DNA from: Isoetes taiwanensis
Lineage: Eukaryota; Streptophyta; Lycopodiopsida; Isoetales; Isoetaceae
Length of the DNA stretch: 64,000 nucleotides
Assembly: GCA_021234155.1 (NCBI GenBank)
Contig: JAJEKV010000005.1
Coordinates: 23,699,584-23,763,583 of the forward strand
Reading direction: 5' to 3'
Under the pieces are notes generated by a model. The model had not been told where the DNA came from, did not search any database, and saw nothing but the letters and a program-made list of their open reading frames with translations. Positions 44,059 through 54,705 of the stretch are shown here, in pieces (positions within the stretch are counted from its first letter, which is position 1; the number at the start of each line of letters is the position of its first letter). Position numbers and translations under genes: made by a program.

Positions 44059-44571
44059 TCAACATCCGCCCCTGGCGCCATTAATATGGCAAAGACGCAC
44101 CTGTGCATCCGCAACCGTGAATATGACAATGCGGTCACGGCCCGGGCGCTGAGCCCCATGCCGGGCTGCTCGAGAAATGTGAACTGGCCCCGGGAATGTC
44201 ATCCGATCGAGAATGTGTGTTCGGATGTGGTGGGCGAGACTCTCCCCCTGCTGTTCTGGCATGCCTCGAACTACCAGATTGTGGCCTCTCCGCCTGCGCT
44301 CCTGGAGTTCAGCCGCGACTGCCGGCGGGCCCAAGGTGGGCGAAGGCCGGGTCCTGTGCTGGGGGGGTGGTGGTGGTGGCTGGGATGGCGTGGAGTGACT
44401 GGAGTGTGGCTGGGATGGCGTGGAGTGGCTGGAGAGCGGGGCAGCAGTGCGGGGGCGTGGCTGCCGGTGTGGAGGCTGTGGCGGGATAGCGGTCTGAGCC
44501 GCGTTCACTACTGAAGTCGGGAGGACGGCTTGCGCAGGCTCGGCCGCCGCTTGCCATCTCCCCGCCTGCAC
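44059..44571 (-). pseudogene. LINE ORF1p-like protein
   Basis: A 170-residue frame with a Pro/Ser-rich front containing a PHSSHSTPSQP-type internal repeat. Then ELQERRRRGHNLVVRGMPEQ leads into an RRM-like part (RIVIFTVADAQVRL). The (R)RxxNLV(I/V)RG(L/M)PE motif and the following RxxxFTxxDAxxR are hallmarks of L1-type ORF1 proteins, which bind RNA. The frame ends at 44059, just before endonuclease sequence begins. Confidence 0.7.
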
Positions 44572-44740
44572 CGCCGTTGACTATGAACCCGGTAGGGAGA
44601 CCCCCGCTCATCAGGGACGGCTGTTGCGAACCCCAGAGCTCCGTGCTCAGTAGCGAGGCGTCTTTCGAGCCCCAAAGACACGGGCGCCGAGGGCCGGGGC
44701 TTGTTGCCTCGATCTTACTCAAGATCCCGGCCGCGACCGC

Positions 44741-45839
44741 CGTCATAAGAGCGCTCAGGCTCCCGCGTTGCCGGTGGTGGCCGCCTCTACCTCTGGCCGG
44801 TGGCAGTGACCATCGCCTCCTCGCATTGGCGCCGGCCCCTCTCCCGTGTCATGGTGTCGAGAGTGATGAACCAGAGTCAGGCGGCCCGCATGTCGGGTGA
44901 CCTCCTCCGGCTCGCCTGCCGCCGGTGTGCAAGGCCAAGGCCATCTTCCACATGCGCCGCGGGTCTCAAGCCCCGTGGATACGGTTCTTCGACCCGATTT
45001 GCCTTTTGAGCACATGGGATGCCGAGGACTCCATCTTCACCGCCATGCCGGCACCGGTGCCTTAGCTAGCCCTCACGCAGCAACCGTTAGCCTCCATTCC
45101 GCTTTGACGGGTTCCAATTCTCGCCGGCGGCGTGAGTTCCTATGTGGTTTGAGCAATTAATCCCTTCCTACGGGTTGGCTCACGAGGGCCTTAGCCTTAG
45201 CCCGAGCCTCCTTCTTCATGGAGGATGACTCTCCCCGCCCATGATGGTTGATCGGGACCGTTTAGGCGGTGGCCTCGCCTTTGGTTCCTGTGCCGCCCAT
45301 CTTCCGTGGCCATGACTCCCAAAGTTTGAGGGGTCTCGGCCTGAAAGGGGTGCCTAGAATTGAATTTGGGGACTCAAGAACGCTGGGCAGAGCACCTTTT
45401 GGGTTAGTCAACGTAAACCCTAAGTGGTGGGCAGGGAGAGGGGTACCTAAAAAGACGTCATGTGGGCATGCTTAGGGTGAGATTCCATTAGAGTAAGCGC
45501 CTTTTATTGACGTGGCACTAAAAGTCTCCATATTAAAATAGAGTGTTTATGCATGAGATTCCATGCTCATGCATGTCTTTTGAAAAAAAAAAGCAGATCA
45601 AGAACATGATGTTGACCTTTCCTCCCACGTGGTGATAAGAGATAGGTGGTTATATTTTTATTTTCTAAAGGACAGGGATTATTGGCTGACAGTTAAAAAA
45701 TATTTAAAATAATGACACCTTAGCACATGCACATAAAGACCAGGCAAAGTGGAATATGTCAAACCTCTTAAATTCAGGACGTTTGAAACTTTATTTGCTT
45801 ATAATTAAAAGTTAAGTCCTTTTATCCAAGTTCATCTTT
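44741..45839. other. probable LINE 5' region, then AT-rich spacer
   Basis: 44741-45480 has the same high G+C as the LINE and several short overlapping frames, none recognisable. It may be the LINE 5' UTR or the front of ORF1. 45480-45839 is AT-rich without features. Confidence 0.4.
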
Positions 45840-46960
45840 GGGATTGTCGAAAATCGGCTTGACTCCGGGCATGGTCCCGCTTCATCGCCGTCTTCACTCG
45901 ATAGTTTTCTATAAGCCGCCCGCGTTCTGCTGCGGCTTCCATGGGCATTATTTATGGGAAATCGCCATATGTTAATGCCTCCCCTTCCGGAAGGGTTCCT
46001 CGCGAGCCCGGGAGCGCATCACCGCCGTTTGCGACATTGATGCTTCCAGGTTGTATTCGCTAGAGGCATCGCCATGGTGGATTCCGCCGCCCGTGTGCTT
46101 CACCTTTGGTGCCGGCGAACCGCCGATCCCCGAAGTCCAGCCAGATGGGCACGGGTGTGGGGTCTTGATGGTGGGGAGTGGTATATCGACGGGTACTGGG
46201 CGCTCACAGCTTTCCGGGCCACTGGTGTTCTCGACTTAAGGAGCTGGATTGTGCTATCTCGGGCTAAGTGGCTAATGCGCCGTCGTTGAAACCCCCGTAG
46301 CGTGCCGAAGGCGCGGTGTTGAGTTGTCATTCAAAAGTCGAGCCCCTCAAACTTCAGAAGTCCCCGTTATGAGCTTTTTGGCAATTCGTGATGAGCCGCC
46401 TCCCTGACGGGTTGAGTCTCCTGTGTAGGGAGATGATCGGGTAACATCCGAGATGGGTGTGGAACCCAATCTCGCCCCCAAGATTTGGTGTTACTGCGGG
46501 CGCATAGTGCATCGGGTCCCCGAGAGGAATACGGGGTACACAGATCAATCCCCCGACGTGAGATCGGGCCAGCCGTCCGGCTGTGTGGTGCTTGTGTTGA
46601 GACTCTAGAGCACTGTGATGTTTCTTTGCACGTAGATCCGGCCGACATGGCAAGGTCCAGCCCTTCTTTTCACATCTCTCGGCCGTGAAGTCAAGAAGTT
46701 CTTTTGGGGTGTATCCCATCGGGTGGTCTCAGCCTTTTTCAGGTGTATGGCCTTCCATTTGTGTAAGGCTTGCTATCGTGGCTCATTTGAAGGGACTGAA
46801 GGTGTTCAGAATGAGGAGGTGCAGCGGGGTGTTGATCCCGCAATTGAGGTACAAATTATATCTTTCTTACATGGCATGCCCTCGTAAGGAGCAAGATTCA
46901 AGGCAGCCGTATGGGAGAGGACCCTTCACAGTGTAGACAGCTGTGGCATGTTTGTTTCAT
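45840..46960. other. GC-rich block of unknown nature
   Basis: Sharp G+C increase over both flanks. The longest frame (46719-46354, minus, 121 residues) contains KELLDFTAERCEKKGWTLPC and GGLICVPRIPLGDPMHYAPA. I do not recognise it. On the plus strand, 46806-46890 reads VQNEEVQRGVDPAIEVQIIS then FLHGMPS and a stop, which also looks exon-like. Possibly a second decayed element. Confidence 0.35.
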
Positions 46961-47050
46961 GAGTCGTAGGTAGGTATGCGTGCCATTTGGGTGCTCGCCC
47001 GAGTGTGGGTAGGGGCACCCTAGTATCGCTCTTCTTGTACTTATTATATA

Positions 47051-47078
47051 CTAGTAACGGTGCCCAGCATTGCTGGGC
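47051..47078 (-). mobile_element. Helitron 3' terminus, opposite strand
   Basis: On the minus strand GCCCAGC-AAT-GCTGGGC forms a 7-bp hairpin (47078-47062). ACCGTTA and CTAG (47054-47051) follow, then T. It has the same architecture as at 39761-39788 but in the opposite direction. The element would lie to the right. Its 5' TC end was not found. Confidence 0.65.
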
Positions 47079-47961
47079 ATAAGTTGGGAGCATGTGCATG
47101 TTTTGGTCGCAATGAGAAAGGCGTGTAGTAATAATCCAGCTTTTATAACTTTTTATTATAACAAAGTCTTTCTGAAGGTTTAATAATATTTAAGGAAAAT
47201 CTTCATGTTGGATAGCATTGCATTGATATCTCTGACAACTTTGAATAGAATAGCACGGTACTTGTTTATAGCAATTTTGAGTGCAATACATGTTGAAAGG
47301 GTGTAGTTGCAAGAAAGGACTTGGAGTTGGAAGGCTTAACTTGCACCAAAAATAAAAAAAAAAAGAAAAAAAAAAGCAGCAGCAACTCAATAACATGACA
47401 TTGGAAGTTCCCATTAGACTCCATCTATCTTTCTTAGATATCTCAATGCCTCGCCAAGGCATCAAGCTATACATGTATAATCTCCATGTTTTGCATGAAG
47501 AATATCTATTTAATAGGAAGTAGACTGAATATTATTGGTGCAATTATTCTTTGGTGGATAACATAACATCTTAGCTAGATATCTTGAGACATTTGCATGT
47601 ATGCAAGGATCAAGTGACTGTGTGTATTGAGTATCATTGCTCTAGCAAGGATCACAACATGGTTGTCATGAATAATATTGAGTGCTGAAATATAACTATT
47701 TGTTGTTTAAGTACTGAAATATAACTATCTGTTGTTGCATGCATAGCAGCTTGGTATTAGAATTTATTTTGCTCGTTTGGTTTTTTACAGTGGCAATATT
47801 GTTTCGCATGTTTGAAACTTGACCATCAAATATAACTCGTATCTCCCATGCACCTTTGCAAGCCCCGACATCTTAGATGCATCAATCTGCTATAAGTTTC
47901 ACTTTCGAAAATGTAATTTCTAATAACATACAACTGAGAACATAGTCTATGGATAACAACG

Positions 47962-48355
47962 ATGGCAAGAAAGATTCCCAAACCAAAGAGTATTTTTCAT
48001 GATCACTGCTCCATACCCAAGGTCATTTCAAATGAGTTAAAAAAGGAGGGGTTAAAATATTAAGGCATTTCTTACCTTAGAATAGGTCACATGTAATTTT
48101 CTGCTTTATGCAGAGGATTGAAGATATGGCTTCTCACAGAATTTCTGCATTGAATGGTTAATGTGCTTGCCTTCTATTAATAAAATAGCTACCTTTTGAA
48201 ACTGGTTTTTCCATTAAAACAGCATGTAGCAAGTTACAGCAAAAACTCCCAAACCAAAGAGTATTTTTCAAGGTCACTACCCATACCCAAGGTCTATTTA
48301 GTAATGAGTTGAAAAGGAGGGTTTAAAATATTAAGGCATTTCATACCTTGAGAGA
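47962..48355. repeat. two-copy direct repeat of ~120 bp
   Basis: 47967-48082 and 48240-48356 share CCCAAACCAAAGAGTATTTT, CCATACCCAAGGTC and TTAAAATATTAAGGCATTTC in order, with small indels. The spacer is ~160 bases. No coding signal. The rest of 47080-49300 has no supported gene. Confidence 0.8.
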
Positions 48356-49304
48356 TAATGTATCCTCGCATAATTTGTGCCATTGAAGTGGTTGTCAATG
48401 TGGATTGTCGCCTAAAAGTCATCTATTTAGTAAAGGGTCTGCAAATAATCCTGCTCCCCAACAAAATACTGCCTTTTATTGGCCTTTTTATTGCATCCCC
48501 TTGTATCCTCTCCTTCATTTTCCACTTCACCTTTGTATTCAGTGCATGCAATTTTGAAACTGCCTTCTGCATTAAAGAGCACGAAGTCAGTTACATCATG
48601 TGATGTAAATAGAAAATGCTAAATGGGAAGGCGTCTGATCACCTATGCTTCATGTTCACCTATGTTGAACATTACATCTCTATATTTATAACAAAGCTCA
48701 ACAATTTAATGAGACTAACGCAAATTTGCATTGACTTGTAGTGTAAAGAAATACCTGCTTTTCGGGAGCATTACAACAGAAGCATCCTATGCAACTTTCA
48801 AAGTTGTGCTCATTGCATCCTGATCTGTTTTACGTCAACCAAAGACCACCAAGATTTAGAAGTGGCTTACCAAAATTATAACTGTAAAGAAACATACAAT
48901 ACACTGAGACATGCTATTGTGTTTCATTCGGTAAGGCCTTGCTATGGTGTTCCATTTGATAAGGCCTCCAAATTCATATATCACAAAATACTGGTTGTCA
49001 AGACTTAATAATAGGTCTATTTTATATAACTGCTTTGATCCAACAAAAGCAACAAAAATAAAAGAAATGATCAATATAAAACTCAGTTATAAAAGAAGAG
49101 TCAGGCAAGTAGCCCATCTATGGCATCTGACATCTGGACACCAAAAATCTACCACCTCTGGTAAATATTCCTGAAGAAGCAACACCTTGGCTACCTCGTC
49201 AAGCTCTTTGCAGATAAAAATAGGTAATTAAGCACAAAATTACTTTGGAATACTACAAACGGCAACCAAATTCTTTAAGTTGAAAAGGCGTGATGGAAGA
49301 ATGA

Positions 49305-50180
49305 GGGATCTCACTGATTTCTCAGCAGGGGAAGCCGTTGCTGGCATCTGCAGCATCATACAACAACCTTGGCTTCTCCATGTTTTCCTTCTTTAGTGCT
49401 TTCCAAGCCCCCTTGTTCAAATAGCTCTTCAAAGACCAGACCACATATGTAATAAGCAAAGCAGGGTGCTGTGTTATACAAAGACTTGTACTCTGCATAT
49501 ATCTTGTAAGTTAATCAAGCATAACAGGAGTTATGGGCTGTGCATGTCCTATACAATCTTTCCTCGCTATTGCAATTGTTACTCCAGAAGGCCTTACATC
49601 CTTCTGAACACTTGCATATATGATATCACACTTTGACTCATCCATAGGCTTAGAACAGAACAGAAATTTGAAGATACACATGCAACCAAAATTGTATCCC
49701 TATGGATAATCCTTGAAGTCAACTTCATGAATAATTTCGTTGGCCTAGATGTGCAGATACCCTGCATCAGCAGAAATCTAGAAAATCCGATTGACTTGAA
49801 ACACTGCTATATTTGTTAGCCTTCTGCTCCAAATAACCTTTGCCTTGGGATATTTTTGGGCTTCCTTGAAGACCTTATCACCCCAAGATCCGGATATCAT
49901 AAATTATGTAGTATCTTCAGAAGAACAAAGGTTTAACGGAATACCAGCAAATTGGGTAGTAGCATCTCCAGTTGTAGAGCTCCTCTTGAGCTGTCTTCAC
50001 AATGTTGGCAGGCAAAGTAGCAGGCTCCATTGCGAAATTAAACACAGCCATCATTTTGCAAAGCATCGTCCTCAGAAAGCTTGGATGATGCCGGGATTGT
50101 GGCTTTCCTGTAGGGGATACCATCATCAGAGGTTCGACAGCCATAGCCCGATGCTCTTTTGTTCGATGGCCACCAAACAA
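49305..50180 (-). pseudogene. PSAT: phosphoserine aminotransferase pseudogene
   Basis: Read leftwards with frame changes: FNFAMEPATLPANIVKTAQE ELYNWR (N-terminus of the mature enzyme), [74 protein letters not shown] followed by [16 protein letters not shown] and PITPVMLD, then CGLVFEELFEQGGLES and LLYDAADASNGF, and AEKSVRSL near 49310. This is most of a plastid-type PSAT, the PLP enzyme of the phosphorylated serine pathway. The PLP lysine (QKD) survives. A block between ELYNWR and TTQFAG is deleted, and there are several stops and frameshifts. No intron is visible, so it may be a retrocopy, but some plant PSAT genes may lack introns anyway. Confidence 0.9.
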
Positions 50181-51206
50181 AAACCTAAGGCACTTTTTTT
50201 TTTTTGACCGTTAGATCCTTCTGATCATTTACAAAGCATGCTTTTCTTGCCCAATATATTCTGCTCCAACTGCTCAGGACAATCCTTTTCATCTCTTGTC
50301 CTTTCTACTTTCCCTGCATCAAGAACAACAACAATTTCTTCCTTCCTTCTCTGAGAGTCTGTTAAACCAACCGGTTAACGTCTCTGGAAGCTCTCTAGTC
50401 ATCCAATAACATCGGATTGGCTAAAACAAAATCTCGAAACGTGTTAAAGGCCTAACACAAGATTATTTTAACAAGATCAACTTAAGCTCGATATTAATTG
50501 ATACCGAACCGCCTTTTTCGTCTCAGAAAACTATCAAACACGCAAGTAATCCAAAACAACCTAGAAACTCCATATAAGATCTTCTCGCACAAATTCACCA
50601 CCCAACCCCAACTCGATTTGCTTAACACCGTAAAGGATCTTTTGTGGCTCTTCCCAAAATCGAGAATTCTATTGTTCAACCGAACAACTTCTCCGGGATC
50701 AATCAAGGATCATAAAGACTTGGTTACAAAACTTCGATGTCGCCGCCGCAGTATTTTGTGACCCCTCGTCACCTTTTCGCCATTACTCCCTCATATGGAT
50801 GAACTATAGAATGTACCACCCCAATTCGGAAACTAGACTCAGGAGCCGGTTCCAACGAGGTAAAGGTCACCGCAATCCGACCTCGGGTTGCCAAGATATG
50901 TCCAACTGAAGTTGAGGTTCTATTTATAGATCTCTCTCTCGCGACTTTAACCTTTTTTTAGGTGCATGGCCTTTTATATTAAAATAGCTTTTTAACTCCA
51001 CCCACATATCTAGATTTTAAAATGCTAACTAACACCTTTGCCTCTGTTCATCTCTCGCAAATCCTCCGAGCCGCTCCCCGAAGCTTGTGCCGTGAATGCA
51101 TTTTCCGCCAAACTCGTGCGCATCCTCTGCTCTTGAGGAAAAGGAAGGTATAACGCATTTCTTATCGCCAAATTTATATACGCCTAAATTGTTAGGGTCC
51201 CAAGAA
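50181..51206. other. no recognisable gene
   Basis: The plus-strand frame 50498-50761 (87 residues) and its antisense partner have no family resemblance. T12 run at 50193-50204. Nothing else supported. Confidence 0.5.
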
Positions 51207-51242
51207 TGGAAACCTCCCAAACTTTTTTTTGGGAGGTTTCCA
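51207..51242. repeat. perfect short hairpin, GGAAACCTCCC / GGGAGGTTTCC
   Basis: TGGAAACCTCCCAAA and TTTGGGAGGTTTCCA are exact inverses around a short T-rich loop. The same word recurs at 51270 and as an array at 54305-54690. Confidence 0.9.
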
Positions 51243-51823
51243 ATCTTGCTAACCATAAAGGAAGGTTTCCATAAAATCCCAAAAAATATTTACGACGCCA
51301 GCTTATTCATAATAACCCAAATTTAATGTCTATGGCCATCGCCGTAATATATTGGCGCCATTTCTCGCCGTGGATATGGCGGTCATGGTTTTTGGCTATA
51401 GCTTAAGTCGTTGGATCTTCAAGCCGGATGATGCCAGACTCCAAAATCTGCCTCGTAATCCGCTTATTCCGCCCATCTTTTGAGCTTATTTCCGCATTCA
51501 AGGTAATAATATGAATGTCCTTATCACTTGCTCTATTTTTCTTGAATCCCCACTTTGTTTGATCATGCAATGCGTGACCGGGGCCTATGGTATACAAGTA
51601 AAGGTGCGTAAGATGTGCGCCTATTTCTTCGTATCTTGCTCCAAATTTTAGAAATGGAGGCATCCGCGATGGTGACAAGACATAGCACATGTGTTCATTT
51701 TTTACTTCTTGTTTTTCCTTAGTTTTGCTATTCTATCCCGAGGCTTAGCCGCCAGAGCACGCCCTAAAAATCTCACTATTGAAATGATCCAATTTACCAT
51801 TCGATTCGTTATCCTATAATAAG

Positions 51824-52096
51824 TTGTCCCGCTATGGAGGTAGTGATCCGTTTCTCCATTCTCGCGATCAATCTTCTTTACAAGTCCGCATCGGACTTAC
51901 TAGGGTTCTCGTAATAAAGGATGGCTCGTGGCCGATATGGAATAAACCCGGTTTTTATTGCGCTTTGGAATATGGTGCAAATAAAGTCCGCTTTGGGTCC
52001 TGTTTTAATCAACATCCTAGTTCTTCCCATACGGGTGAGATGAATTTTTCGGACCTACATTATAAGGTTTATGATGGCATAGAATTAGGTTTGTAG
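51824..52096 (+). other. ORF with possible C2-domain-like segment
   Basis: A 90-residue frame. VRIGLTRVLVIKDGSWPIWN then FYCALEYGANKVRFGSC resembles the second half of a C2 Ca2+/lipid-binding domain (PxWN-x-x-F...LE). It also has a GEMNFSDL in the place of the GE(x)xIxL strand. No acidic calcium loops are clear. Fragmentary. The C2 reading is tentative. Confidence 0.3.
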
Positions 52097-52499
52097 AACA
52101 ACAAGTTTATAGTCGCACTTATATTTTGTGCACCGCAGCAAAACCATGGCTTGAGAATATTGTGAAGACAAGCATGATTCCTCTTCTTATGCTAGTCGCC
52201 TATAGCTCCGTGCCGCATTGGCGTAAGGTAAGGAGTGTACTAGTTTTGTCGGGCGTAATATCAACACCTTGGTGGTAATTGCGCATAGCGAAGCCGTTGC
52301 TTTAACGGGGTCGCAGAGGAGGTGAAGTGATCTATTTTGTTTTTTCATCTCCTACCTCAATAATGCTTCCTAAAATCACACTTCATCTTGAGTTTATGAA
52401 ATTAACATACAATGACATTACTCAAAACCATCAAAATGAAATCAGATGACAACATTGTGCTTAGAAGTTTCTAATGTTTTTCTTTTGTTTCCTAGGAAT

Positions 52500-52796
52500 G
52501 GTAGCGAGACAAATAAATGTTGAGGTTGAGAATATAAATGCACGTGCTTTGCCAAGTCTTTGCCAAGATGAGAAGGCGCGCAAAAAGTTATATGCCCCCC
52601 CTTGACGTGACGCTCTCTGTTATCGGTTTTGTGTCGATCAAATCCAAAGTGATCCAATGAAAGTGGAAATGGTTAATTATCTTAAAGCAGGAAAGATGTT
52701 TCTACATGAGAAAAACCAAGGCGGCTTTTGATGAATTTGAGAAGGCACTTCCTCCGCTAGAAGGCTTAAAGATCCTATTGAAGAGAAAAGTCCTTA
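52500..52796 (+). pseudogene. unidentified gene fragment with stop and frameshift
   Basis: From the ATG at 52500 the frame reads VEVENINARALPSLCQDEKA, stops, then continues in frame as VDQIQSDPMKVEMVNYLKAG. It shifts to AAFDEFEKALPPLEGLKILL and ends at AG|GTAATT, which looks like a splice donor (52796). Composition is typical of a real helical protein. I cannot name it. It lies ~180 bases upstream of the EXO84-like fragment, so it may be another exon of the same lost gene or a separate capture. Confidence 0.45.
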
Positions 52797-52976
52797 GGTA
52801 ATTCTCTTCTCTTTGTGCATCTATTTGTAATCTTCATAATTCTAGCAGAGCATTGCCTATTCTTCTTAGGTATTTCTAGATCTACAATAAGATCTATTGG
52901 ATTTGAAAACTTTACCGCATAAGCAAAAAAAGATTGTGTTTGTGAAAACAAAGGTTATGGGTCGAGCTGCTATTGT

Positions 52977-53252
52977 ATGTTCCATGTTAGAAGAGTTTAT
53001 GGCATTTCTAGAAAAGCATGTTCTATCATCACCGCCGCAATTGGAGGATTAAGGGTTGTCACCGAATGTGTGCAAATTGCGTTTGGTCATTGTTCCTTGT
53101 TGGAAAAAAATAGGGATTATCATTATCTCCATATCTTGCCAAACTATTTAAGCCCTCTTCATGAGCAAGCTCTCAATGCTAATTTGAACCAGATCGAAGA
53201 AAGCATTCAAGACATGTTGCCGCAGATGACCGGTCTGTCACAACTGCATTGA
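52977..53252 (+). pseudogene. exocyst subunit EXO84-like C-terminal fragment
   Basis: A 91-residue frame with ITAAIGGLRVVTECVQIAFG then HCSLLEKNRDYH, and LHEQALNANLNQIEESIQ. The block GLR-x-x-ECVQIA-x-GHCSLLE followed by (V)EQAL-x-ANL-x-RIEES matches, as far as I remember, the C-terminal part of plant EXO84-family exocyst proteins, which tether secretory vesicles. The rest of the protein is absent and the end differs (DMLPQMTGLSQLH). Probably a fragment. Confidence 0.6.
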
Positions 53253-54304
53253 GTGCTTGAGTTTATGTTATGCGATATGTTCAAACACATGATTCGTGTG
53301 CTTTTAATGGCGGTTGAACTTGTACTAATAGTAAAATAAGAAGTATCTTAAGGTAAACCATTGTTTTTCGGGTATGAAACCGCATAATTGCGTGCTCATG
53401 GAGTTTTTCTATTATCAATGGCAACGAATTACGGTTCGCTAGAGGACAACACTTAGCCATGTCTATTTCATGATCTTATTTGGGTTTTTCATGATGCTAT
53501 TTGGGGTTTTTCTATTGTCAATGGCTTTTGCATTTTCATTTTGAGATCTTAGGTCGCCGTTTTAGCATATCCGAGACCGAATGGCTTAAAGTTTATGCCA
53601 AATATCGTGCTTAAATGTTTGTCTCAGAAATGAAACTTGTGGATTAAATATTTCGGCATGCTACAACCTACCTATTCTCGACGGAAGTTGCAAGCAAAGC
53701 CTTAGTTTGCATGTACAAGATGCAAAAGCCACTCATGTACAACGACTTTTATGGATGGTGGTCTATTGTAATTATAAGATACAAAGTTTGTAGAACTTGA
53801 ATATGGATATCATTGGAAATAAAAGCATACTCTAAGATTTTTGATATGTAAGTTGTAATTGATCTTTGTATTTATAAAATGAGATTCTGAATGCTTTAAA
53901 AGTAAGATGCCTAAGATGTTTAAATCTGACAGGAACAATGAGATAGACTAGATATGAACAAGATATATGGATAAATGATGAGATAGAAAATGACATGGGT
54001 AAGATTGAAAATCAATAAGGCTAGATATGAAAATTATAAAGGAAAAATAGCAAGGTTTGATTTAACTAGGCTAAGTCAATATGTTAAGGGTTGTCGTGGC
54101 CTAGTATACAACTAGGATGGATGGATATGAGATGGATATTCTTGTCTTAAATGAAAACCATTTTTTATGAAACATTCATAAACTAGTGTAAATTTTTTTA
54201 AATGTTAAAAAGAAAAAAGCTTGGATGAATTCATTGATGAAAAGAAGAACTCAAAGAGACGATTTGTTTCAAGAAATAGCTCACTTTGAAATTTTATAGA
54301 CATT
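53253..54304. other. no recognisable gene
   Basis: AT-rich. A TTTTTCTATTATCAATGGC / TTTTTCTATTGTCAATGGC direct pair occurs at ~53403 and ~53508. No supported ORF. Confidence 0.5.
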
Positions 54305-54690
54305 TGTGGAAACCTCCTCCCTAGTTTCTTTGGAAAGTTGGGGAGGTTTCCATAAAATATTTAAAAAATAGTCATTAATGTTGGCAACCACCGATGGATT
54401 CCAGAACGATCAGGATCGAGATGTAAGGGGGCTAGTCTTGGTCTTCGTGCAAATTTAAAAGCCTTTCTTTTTTCTTTTATGAAACCTCCCCATCTTTTCC
54501 ATGGAAACCTCCCCGTTTTTTGGTGGAAACCCGTGTCATCAAAGAAAGCCGGGGAGGTTTTCCATTGAAAAAAGGAGAGTTCGAAACCTCCCCGCTTTTC
54601 TAATATGGAGAAAGTTGGGGAGGTTTCCAGGAAGTTGGGGAGGTTTACTGTGAAAGTTAGGGAGGTTTCGAGGGGAAAGTTGGGAGGTTT
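54305..54690. repeat. array of GGAGGTTTCC words in both orientations
   Basis: At least ten copies of GGAAACCTCC(C) or its inverse, many as AGTTGGGGAGGTTTCC, occur within ~390 bases. Orientation changes several times, giving multiple possible hairpins. The minus-strand 114-residue frame across it is a product of the repeat (repeated NFxxETSxTF). Related to the hairpin at 51207-51242. Confidence 0.85.
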
Positions 54691-54705
54691 TCTATTGAAG
54701 CCCAA

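Larger units (their letters stand above)
40400..44740 (-). mobile_element. degraded LINE (non-LTR retrotransposon)
   Basis: On the minus strand the order is ORF1p-like, APE-type endonuclease, linker, reverse transcriptase and a C-terminal Cys/His-type region, all with many frameshifts. The block is far richer in G+C than its surroundings. That suggests a different origin, or a family rich in CpG that has not yet decayed as far as the flanks. It reproduces by target-primed reverse transcription when intact. The 3' end near 40400 has no clear poly-A tail. Confidence 0.8.

Noticed and set aside
54361-54705. 114-residue minus-strand ORF as a gene
   Set aside because: Its residues are translations of the repeated GGAGGTTTCC word; no independent coding signal.
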